Assembly (NCBI GenBank): GCA_902783095.1
Contig: CACZPX010000168.1
Coordinates: 1-6,002 of the forward strand
DNA from: an uncultured Lachnospiraceae bacterium
Lineage (GTDB): Bacteria; Bacillota; Clostridia; Lachnospirales; Lachnospiraceae
Direction of reading: 5' to 3'
DNA: 6,002 bases
Part shown: piece by piece, positions 1 through 5,900 of the stretch
Position numbering within the stretch: the stretch's first letter is position 1
How the letters are laid out: the number at the start of each line of letters is the position of its first letter
The notes under the pieces: model-generated
What the model saw: only the letters and a program-made list of their open reading frames with translations
The model's database searches: none
Told to the model about the DNA's origin: nothing
Made by a program: the position numbers and the translations under genes

Positions 1-890
1 CCCAGAATGCGGGAGGCCATGCGGTCCGGATAGAACGGTTCCAGATCGGAGAGCTTTTCGCCCATGCCGGCGTAAAAGATCGGCTTGCCGGTCACCGCCC
101 GGATGGAAAGCGCCGCGCCGCCCTTGGTATCGCCGTCCAGCTTGGTGATGATCACGCCGTCCGTGCCGACTTCGTTGTTGAATTCCGTGGCCACGTTGAC
201 CGCGTCCTGGCCAGTCATGGCGTCCACCGTAAGGATGGTGCAGTCCACGTTAACGGCCGCCTTGATGTCCTGCAGCTCCGCCATCATGTCGGCGTCGATG
301 TGCAGGCGTCCGGCCGTATCCAGCAGGATCACGTTAAAGCCGTTCTTTGCCGCGTAGTCGCAGGCTGCCCTGGCGATCTGCACCGGACGTTCGCCGTTTT
401 CCAGGCTGAACACCTCCACGTCCTGCTTGCGGCCGTTGATCTTCAGCTGTTCGATGGCGGCCGGGCGGTATACGTCGCAGGCGACCAGCAGCGGTTTTCT
501 GCCGGATGCCTTGAGCTTGCCGGCGATCTTTGCCGCCGTGGTGGTCTTGCCGGCGCCCTGCAGGCCGGCCATCATGATCACGGTCAGCTCGGAGGAGGGC
601 TTTAACGGCAGCGGGGCCTCGGTATCGCCGAGCAGGTGGATCATCTCCTCGTTGACGATCTTGATCACCATCTGACCGGGCGTGAGGCTTTCCATCACGT
701 CCTCGCCCACGGCCCGCTCTTCGACCGACTTGACGAAACTCTTGACCACCTTAAAGTTGACGTCGGCCTCCAGCAGCGCAAGGCGGACTTCCTTCATGGC
801 CTCTTTTACGTCAGCCGCCGTAAGCCTGCCCTTGCCGCGCAGTTTTTTAAAGACGTTCTGCAGTTTTTCGCTTAAGCCTTCAAATGCCAT
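1..890 (-). CDS. ffh: Signal recognition particle protein Ffh (SRP54), partial, C-terminus beyond left edge
   Basis: This is the GTPase of the signal recognition particle. It binds 4.5S/scRNA and signal sequences of nascent membrane and secreted proteins and delivers ribosomes to FtsY at the membrane. The 296 visible residues hold the N domain (about 1-95; it opens MAFEGLSEKLQ and has the ALLEADVNFKVV signature at 39-50) and nearly all of the G domain. Visible motifs are the P-loop GLQGAGKTT (109-117), DVYRPAA (139-145), TGQDAV (226-231), DTAGR (191-195), TKLDGD (249-254) and the closing GMGEKL (275-280). The frame is open throughout and closely follows the Bacillus protein. The methionine-rich M domain, about 150 residues in this family, lies off the window. 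The ATG (890-888) overlaps the ylxM stop by one base (TAATG), and a weak GAGG at 904-901 lies 10 bases upstream, so translation is probably coupled to ylxM. Identity is very secure. Confidence 0.98.
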   Translation of the reverse strand, partial: MAFEGLSEKLQNVFKKLRGKGRLTAADVKEAMKEVRLALLEADVNFKVVKSFVKSVEERAVGEDVMESLTPGQMVIKIVNEEMIHLLGDTEAPLPLKPSSELTVIMMAGLQGAGKTTTAAKIAGKLKASGRKPLLVACDVYRPAAIEQLKINGRKQDVEVFSLENGERPVQIARAACDYAAKNGFNVILLDTAGRLHIDADMMAELQDIKAAVNVDCTILTVDAMTGQDAVNVATEFNNEVGTDGVIITKLDGDTKGGAALSIRAVTGKPIFYAGMGEKLSDLEPFYPDRMASRIL

Positions 891-1246
891 TACAGTATCG
901 CCTCTATCCCGTCCGTCAGCTCCCGGATCTTCTTCAGATCCTCCGCGGTATCCCCGCCGGCTTCGGCATCGTCCAGACACCTGCGGATCTGTGCCAGTGC
1001 GTTCTTTGTTTTGGAGAACTTCTGTACCAGTCCCAGTTTTTCCTCGTACTGGGCGAGCGCCTTGTGCGTCCGCTTCAGCATGTCGAAGACGCCCTGCCTG
1101 GTGATGCCCTCCTGTTCGGCCACTTCGGAAAGAGACAGATCGGAGAAGACGACGGCCTCATAGATCCGCCTGCGGTTTTCCGTAAGCAGGTCTCCGTAAA
1201 AATCATACAGCAGGCTCTGTTCGACGATCTCTTCGATCTGGTTCAT
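890..1246 (-). CDS. ylxM: YlxM/p13 family putative helix-turn-helix protein encoded upstream of ffh
   Basis: A 118-residue protein of the UPF0122 (YlxM/p13) family, which in Firmicutes and Mollicutes is typically encoded directly before ffh. The family resembles sigma factor region 4 and is thought to bind nucleic acid; a role in SRP expression or function has been proposed, but the mechanism is not settled. Visible family features are the N-terminal LLYDFYGDLLTE (12-23), a helix-turn-helix at about 36-60 with DLSLSEVAEQEGITRQGVFD, and the YEEKLGL segment that starts a probable C-terminal helical region. The length is close to the usual 105-120. The ATG at 1246-1244 was chosen because family homology begins there and an AGGGGGAG ribosome-binding site sits at 1257-1250. 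The frame stays open to a TTG near 1330, but that is at the predicted transcription start and its translation is not family-like. It is the first gene of the ylxM-ffh unit. Confidence 0.95.
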   Translation of the reverse strand: MNQIEEIVEQSLLYDFYGDLLTENRRRIYEAVVFSDLSLSEVAEQEGITRQGVFDMLKRTHKALAQYEEKLGLVQKFSKTKNALAQIRRCLDDAEAGGDTAEDLKKIRELTDGIEAIL

Positions 1247-1249
1247 GTT

Positions 1250-1257
1250 CTCCCCCT
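1250..1257 (-). promoter_or_regulatory. Ribosome-binding site of ylxM
   Basis: AGGGGGAG ends three bases before the ATG at 1246. The purine-rich run is complementary to the 3' end of 16S rRNA and decides the start codon among the in-frame alternatives upstream. Confidence 0.8.
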
Positions 1258-1300
1258 GCAAAACGGCAGTCCTTCGTCTGCGCCCTGCGGCCGAATCCCG

Positions 1301-1322
1301 TGTAAAGAAAATACCCTTTACA
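1301..1322 (-). other. Hairpin in the ylxM-ffh 5' leader
   Basis: On the minus strand TGTAAAG (1322-1316) and CTTTACA (1307-1301) form a perfect 7-base stem around the 8-base loop GGTATTTT. It lies wholly inside the predicted ylxM leader, within about 30 nucleotides of the 5' end. Its left arm shares bases 1319-1316 with the right arm of the longer hairpin at 1312-1336, so the two structures cannot form together. The stem is AT-rich and no poly-U tail follows, so it is not a terminator by itself. A role in mRNA stability or in alternative folding is inference. Confidence 0.4.
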
Positions 1323-1336
1323 GCGTGCAAAGGGTA
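1304..1336 (-). terminator. Candidate intrinsic terminator of ugd, overlapping the ylxM promoter
   Basis: On the minus strand TACCCTTT (1336-1329) and AAAGGGTA (1319-1312) form a perfect 8-base stem around a 9-base loop, followed at once by TTTTCTTT (1311-1304). It lies 49 bases after the ugd stop codon, a reasonable place for terminating transcription that arrives from addA and ugd. The stem has only three G-C pairs and the T-tract is interrupted, so termination may be inefficient. The left arm shares its first base with the -10 box of the ylxM promoter and the repeat spans the predicted transcription start. The same palindrome could therefore instead be an operator for a dimeric repressor. 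The sequence does not decide between these. Confidence 0.5.
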
Positions 1337-1364
1337 CTATAGCGGTTTTGTTTCATCTTGTCAA
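1336..1364 (-). promoter_or_regulatory. Sigma-A (sigma-70 type) promoter of ylxM-ffh
   Basis: On the minus strand there is a perfect -35 box TTGACA (1364-1359), an optimal 17-base spacer and the -10 box TATAGT (1341-1336, five of six consensus bases). An A-rich stretch (GTAAAGAAAAA, 1379-1369) just upstream could act as an UP-like element. Transcription would start near 1330-1328, leaving a leader of about 83 bases before the ylxM ATG. The location, in the only sizeable gap of the window and directly before ylxM, supports a constitutive promoter for the SRP genes. Confidence 0.85.
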
Positions 1365-1385
1365 GCGATTTTTCTTTACGGCGTT

Positions 1386-2564
1386 TCAGTCCCTGTGATA
1401 CAAATCGCGGGTGAAGACCTTTTCCTTTACGTCCGCAAGCGCCTGATCCATGCGGTTTGCCAGGATCACGTCCGCCTCCCGTTTGAACGCGTCCAGGTCC
1501 TTTACCAGGCGGCAGCCTGACCAGTCTTTCGTCTCTTTCAGGAGCGGCTCGTAAAGGATGACGGGGACGCCCTTTGCGCGGATCTTTTCAGCCACGTCCC
1601 GTACGGCCGACGAGCGGAAATTGTCGCTGCCGGTCTTCATGGTCAGCCGATAGACGCCCACGCAGCCCGGCTCCGTCGCCAGGATGCTGTCCGCGATCCA
1701 TTCCTTCCGGATCTCGTTGGAACGGACGACGGCCTTTGTCAGCGTCTGGGGGATCTCGCCGTAATCGGCAAGCAGCTGCCTGGTATCCTTGGGCAGGCAA
1801 TACCCGCCGTATCCGAACGAGGGATTGTTGTAATAGTCGCCGATGCGCGGATCCAGGCACACCCCCCTGATCACCGCGGCCGGATCGAGTCCCTTCGACA
1901 TGGCGAAACTGTCCAGTTCGTTAAAGAACCCGATGCGAAGCGCCAGATAGGCGTTGGCAAAGAGTTTTACGGCTTCCGCCTCCGACGGGCTGCAGATGAG
2001 GACCGGCACGTCCGTACGCTCCGCGCCTTCCGTCAAAAGTCCGGCAAAGCGTTCGGCTGCCTCCCTCGCGTCTGGCCCGGCCCCCACGACGATCCGGCTG
2101 GGATAGAGATTGTCGTACAGCGCCCTGCTCTCACGCAGAAATTCCGGCGAAAACAGGATGTTGTCCGAGTGATGGCGCCTCTGCGCCGCTTCGGTATATC
2201 CCACGGGCACCGTGGAGCGGATCACGATCGGCACCTCCGGATTGACGCGGCGCACCGCCGTTAAAACGGCGTCCACGGCCGCGGTATTGAACGTGCCCGT
2301 CGAATCGTCGTAGTCGGTGGGCACCGCCACGACCACCAGTTCGGCGGCCGCGTAAGCTGCGTCCTGATCCAGCACGGCCGTAAGCTGCAGCGGCCGCTCC
2401 TTCATGTATTCGCGGATCAGCGCATCCTGAAAAGGCGGGATCCGCCTGTTTACCATATCCACACGCGCGGCGTCCGTATCCACCGCGACCACCCTGTGAC
2501 GCTGCGCCATCAAAACCGCCAGCGACAGCCCGACGTATCCGATACCCGCAACAGTGATCCTCAT
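1386..2564 (-). CDS. ugd: UDP-glucose 6-dehydrogenase (short Ugd/HasB type)
   Basis: This cytoplasmic enzyme oxidises UDP-glucose to UDP-glucuronate with two NAD+, supplying glucuronic acid for capsule, exopolysaccharide or other wall polymers. The 392 residues match the short class (E. coli Ugd is 388) along the whole length. The N-terminal Rossmann domain has GIGYVG (7-12) and the NAD-ribose acidic residue Asp29. Further signatures are VPTDYDD (81-87), STVPVG (117-122), FSPEFLRES (138-146, catalytic Glu141), EAEAVKLFAN (195-204, Lys200 and Asn204) and GYGGYCLPKDT (251-261) with nucleophile Cys256 and Asp260. The C-terminal domain has YRLTMKTGSDNFR and ends FTRDLYHRD, as in the family. Tyr71 aligns with the tyrosine-kinase target Tyr71 of E. 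coli Ugd. The ATG at 2564 is fixed by the family start MRITVAGIGYVG and by AAGGAG five bases upstream; the open frame upstream to 2651 is not homologous. It probably shares a transcript with the two upstream genes. Polymer genes that would use the product are not in the window. Confidence 0.97.
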   Translation of the reverse strand: MRITVAGIGYVGLSLAVLMAQRHRVVAVDTDAARVDMVNRRIPPFQDALIREYMKERPLQLTAVLDQDAAYAAAELVVVAVPTDYDDSTGTFNTAAVDAVLTAVRRVNPEVPIVIRSTVPVGYTEAAQRRHHSDNILFSPEFLRESRALYDNLYPSRIVVGAGPDAREAAERFAGLLTEGAERTDVPVLICSPSEAEAVKLFANAYLALRIGFFNELDSFAMSKGLDPAAVIRGVCLDPRIGDYYNNPSFGYGGYCLPKDTRQLLADYGEIPQTLTKAVVRSNEIRKEWIADSILATEPGCVGVYRLTMKTGSDNFRSSAVRDVAEKIRAKGVPVILYEPLLKETKDWSGCRLVKDLDAFKREADVILANRMDQALADVKEKVFTRDLYHRD

Positions 2565-2569
2565 ATCAG

Positions 2570-2575
2570 CTCCTT
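2570..2575 (-). promoter_or_regulatory. Ribosome-binding site of ugd
   Basis: AAGGAG lies five bases before the ATG at 2564, a canonical strong Shine-Dalgarno. It supports this start over GTG-type starts further upstream, up to 2651, in the same frame. It sits in the 40-base gap after the preceding gene, so ugd can initiate independently of its upstream neighbour. Confidence 0.85.
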
Positions 2576-2580
2576 TTTCC

Positions 2581-2597
2581 TGCAATCCCTCTTTGCA
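2581..2597. repeat. Small 5-bp inverted repeat in the gap before ugd
   Basis: TGCAA and TTGCA flank a 7-base spacer in the 40-base interval between the small orf and ugd. An overlapping 5-base pairing (ATCCC with GGGAT on the minus strand) is also possible. Neither is long and no T-tract follows, so it is not a convincing terminator. It may be chance or a weak RNA fold next to the ugd ribosome-binding site. Confidence 0.2.
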
Positions 2598-2604
2598 AGC
2601 GGGA

Positions 2605-2907
2605 TCACAGTTTCCCCTTTCTGCTCTCCCAGCGGTCCGCTTCGGCCTCATACCGCCCGTTCAGCCAGGCGATGGCTTCCTCGCGTCCCTCCGTGGAGAA
2701 CGAAAAATCTTCCTGTTCGATCAGTTCCGGCGCCGTATGCGCCAGATTCAGCGGTTCCGGCCAGACCACGGCCTCCAGCACCGTCTTTTTTTGGTCGTCT
2801 TCCCCGCGTTCCGCCCTCCGCAGACAGTACCGCATGCCGGCGTGACTGCCGTAAAAGGCCTGCTTCTTCAGATAATTAAAAGATAAGATATCATTCTCTC
2901 CGATCAT
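2605..2907 (-). CDS. Small acidic protein of unknown function, translationally coupled to addA
   Basis: A 100-residue soluble protein whose function I do not recognise. It has no signal peptide or membrane segment and is rich in Glu and Asp, with a basic tail (ESRKGKL). Candidate conserved blocks are FYGSHAGMRY (18-27), VVWPEP (47-52) and STEGREEAIAWLN (71-83), with a late Trp93. From memory, proteins of about this length with a GMRY...WPEP...EG...WLN pattern occur in Lachnospiraceae-type Clostridia and some are labelled GNAT acetyltransferase. At this length, with no visible acetyl-CoA loop, that label is not supported here. The gene appears real: its ATG overlaps the addA stop as ATGA, GAGGTG (2918-2913) lies five bases upstream, codon style matches the neighbours, and it fills the gap between two certain genes. 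The ATGA overlap suggests coupled translation with addA and so possibly a role near the AddAB complex, but position alone does not prove this. Confidence 0.8.
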   Translation of the reverse strand: MIGENDILSFNYLKKQAFYGSHAGMRYCLRRAERGEDDQKKTVLEAVVWPEPLNLAHTAPELIEQEDFSFSTEGREEAIAWLNGRYEAEADRWESRKGKL

Positions 2908-5900
2908 CGTTTCACCTCTATCGCCTTTCCCAGGGAGAAGGAATACAGAACCATCTCTTTGACGGGCTGCTTAAAGGCCGTCTCCAGCGCGTCCGCGTAG
3001 TAGACGAGCTGCATCCGGTACCGGTCGGCCAGCACCTGCTCCTGTCCGGGATCCAAGCGGTCTGTCTTGTAATCCGCCAGTACGATCCCGTCGTCCTCCA
3101 GAAAGAAACAGTCGATCACGCCCTTGACCATGACCGTGTCCTCCGGACTGTTGGTCGCGTCCACGCCGTTTGCAGGCAGGGACAGGATAAAGGGCTTTTC
3201 GCGGTAGAGCCGCCCCTCCGCATGCGCCGCAGCGGCTCGCCTGCCGAGCGGCCCGGCAAAGAACGCCCGCACCAGTTCCGGCCGCATATCCGCGCCGATC
3301 CCCGGTTCGAGCTGGCCCTTCCGGATCAGGTCGGCCAGCAGTTCCTTTAAGTACAGGATCTCCGTGGCCCGTTCCGGCTCGGCCTTGGCCATCATCAGAT
3401 GATAGGCCGTGCCGCAGCGTGCCGCCTCGTCCGCGCTTTCGTCGCCCTCCGCACGGATCTGAACGGTCCGCTCCGTCCCCTTCTTTTTCAGATCGGACAC
3501 GGCGTAGACCATACGGTTTTGCGTGGCTCCGGCAAACGGATAGGCAAACCGTTCCAGCGCAGCCAGACGTTCCTGCAGCGCGGGATCGTAGACGGCCTGC
3601 GGATCCAGGGACTCCAGTTCCGCCCGTTCCCGCACCAGCTCCGCCAGGCGCCGGTCCTCCGCCTCTTCCGTTTCCGGCATGGTAATATTCCGTACCATAA
3701 TGTGCGGGTTCCCGGTCCCGATCGCTTTGGTGACGACGTCCAGTATGGTGGAGGCCGCGAACACGTACCAGCCCGGCAGCGGCGCATCCGGATCGAACAG
3801 GTCCGTCTCCGGCTCGTCGGTCTCTTTCTGCGCCGTTTTTCCCGTAAGGATCAGTTTTTCTCTGGCCCTCGTCATGGCCACGTACAGGACGCGCAGCTCT
3901 TCTTCCCTGTTGCGCCGTTCCGTAAAGTATGCCATCGCGCTGCGCGCCAGCGCGGCATAGCGTACGTTCTCGGCGGCGTCTATATAGTCCGCGCGGATCC
4001 CGTACGCGGGATGCCGCAGGATCACGCTCCTGGTATCCTGCCTGCTGTACTGCTTGCTGCAGCCGGCCAGGATGACGATGGGAAACTCCAGTCCCTTGCT
4101 CTTGTGGATGCTCAGGATCCGCACCACGTTGTCCTGCGACGAGACCACCTCGGCTTCGCCGAAATCGATCTCGTATTTTTTTAACAGTTCGATATAGCGG
4201 TTGAACTGGAAGATCCCGGAATAGCTGGTGCTCTCAAAATCCAGCGCCCGCTCCAGCAGCATGTCGATGTTTGCCTGCCTGGCGGCGCCGTCCGTCAGGG
4301 CCGCCGCATAGTAGCCGTACCCCGTCTCCTCCAGGATCAGGCTGATGAGCTCGTGGATGGTGTGCCCGCACGCAAACTGCCGGTAGCGCGCAAGATCCGC
4401 CAGCACCTTTTCGATATCCGCATCCCGGCTTTCCAGACAGGCGTCGTAGAGCGTCCCCTGAAGCGTTCCCTCCGGGAGCCTCTGCCGCTGATCCAGGCGC
4501 AGGTTCAGCAGCCGGTCCTCGTCGATGCGAAACAGCGGTGATACCAGGACCGCCATGAGCGGGATGTCCTGCCTGGGGTTGTCGATCACCCGCAGCAGAT
4601 CGCACAGCAGCCGGATCTCCGGAGCCGCAAAAAAGCCCTGCTTCCGGTTGGCGACGGCCGGGATGCCGCAGGCGCGCAGCGCGTTTACGTAGTCCTCCGC
4701 CACGGCGTTGGCCGCCCGGGACAGGATCACGACGTCGCGGAACTGCGCCTTTCTGCTGCGCTTTTCCTCCTTGTCCCAGATGTCAAGACCGGTCATTGGA
4801 TCCGTCAGTTCCAGGATCCGCCCGGCGATCATCCGCATTTCCGGATCGATCCCGGTGTCCTTATCCTCCTGTATCGTGAGCAGTTCGGCGCAGTAAGCCG
4901 CCCCGCCGTCCGTATACTCCTGGGCGCCGGCGGTCAGCATGGCGTTGTTTCGATAGTCCACGCGGCCCGCCTCCGGCGTCATAACCCGGGAAAACACCGC
5001 GTTGACGGCGTCCAGCACCTCCGGGCGGCTGCGGAAGTTTTTGTTCAGATCCAGCCTGGTGCCGGCTGCATCGTCCCCGTCAAAGCGTTCGTATTTGTCC
5101 TGAAAGATGTCCGGCTCCGCCATGCGGAACCCGTAGATGCTCTGTTTCACGTCGCCGACCATAAAGCGGTCGTGACGGCCGTCCGCGTCGCCCGAAAGCA
5201 GCGTAAGGATCTCCTCCTGCAGACGGTTGATGTCCTGAAACTCATCGATGATGATCTCCTGAAAACGCTGCCGCAGTTCCTTTGCGATATCCGCGTTTTC
5301 GCGCAGAAGCTTCAGGGTCAGATGGTTGACGTCCGAAAAGTCCAGGATGTTCCGGTCCAGTTTGGCCGCATAAAACGCCCTGCCGAATTCGACGGCAAGC
5401 TGCGCAAACATCCGCATCGGGGCTGCCGTCTTCGCGGCGATCCGGTCTATGCTCTGCACGTCGGTCCTGCCGATCCGGTCGGTCGTCTTCTTTACACGGG
5501 CCTTGATCGCGTTCCGCAGTTCTACCGTCATGCGTTCCGTGGGCGTCTTTTTGGCGTTAAGGATCCTGGGCAGCGCGGTAAAGGAGACCGACTGCACGGC
5601 CGCGGCAAAGGCGCGCGGGTCCCCGATTTTGGAAAGCCGCTCGAACATGATAACGTCGTCTTCGATCGCCGGCGTCAGTTTGGAGTTCTCGTTCTTCAGG
5701 CGCTGCAGCACGGGCGTTTCCGCGGCGCATAAGGCTGCAAAAGTCTTTGCCTCTTCCTGCAGGTACCGCAAAACCACCGGATCGCCAAACCCGTCTTCCA
5801 CATACGAAACGCCGTCTGTCAGCCACTGCTCCGGATCCGGCGCGCTGCGGGAATAGGTATAGAGGGCGATCACCTGGTCTTTCAGGTCCTCGTCGCTGCG

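Larger units (their letters stand above)
1302..1379. repeat. Outer 10-bp inverted repeat flanking the ylxM promoter
   Basis: GTAAAGAAAA at 1302-1311 on the plus strand recurs exactly, inverted, at 1370-1379 (plus strand TTTTCTTTAC). The arms are 58 bases apart and enclose the whole sigma-A promoter and the inner 8-bp palindrome; the inner palindrome's end at 1312 directly abuts the outer arm at 1311. In RNA reading through from ugd the outer arms could pair and capture the U-rich tract of the terminator hairpin. As DNA, they could be paired binding sites. Neither role is shown by the sequence. Confidence 0.5.

Noticed and set aside
1247..1330. 28-codon N-terminal extension of ylxM from a TTG near 1330
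   Set aside because: The TTG sits at the predicted transcription start, the extension has no family homology, and the internal ATG has a strong ribosome-binding site and the conserved family start.
1335..1341. Plus-strand -10-like TACTAT between ylxM and ugd, as a divergent promoter
   Set aside because: No acceptable -35 box lies 16-18 bases upstream on the plus strand, and no plus-strand gene follows. The match arises from the minus-strand -10 box and the palindrome.
1588..1860. 90-codon minus-strand open frame inside ugd
   Set aside because: It is a shifted-frame shadow of the continuous Ugd reading frame, which has all catalytic motifs. There is no frameshift in ugd to justify a second product.
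2565..2651. 29-codon N-terminal extension of ugd
   Set aside because: The Rossmann strand of the family begins exactly at the ATG at 2564 with AAGGAG upstream, and the extension would overlap the preceding gene.
3399..4184. 261-codon plus-strand open frame antisense to addA
   Set aside because: It mirrors the certain addA frame, has an Arg/Pro/Gly/His-rich composition typical of a GC-rich antisense shadow, shows no recognisable domain and has no nearby promoter or ribosome-binding site.
4234..4605. 123-codon minus-strand open frame inside addA
   Set aside because: It is an alternative frame of uninterrupted AddA coding sequence, Ala/Gly/Arg-rich with no domain. It does not indicate a frameshift.
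5172..5732. 186-codon plus-strand open frame antisense to addA
   Set aside because: It lies opposite conserved AddA helicase sequence including the DEFQD motif, and its translation is basic and low in family-like patterns. It is explained by codon bias on the coding strand.
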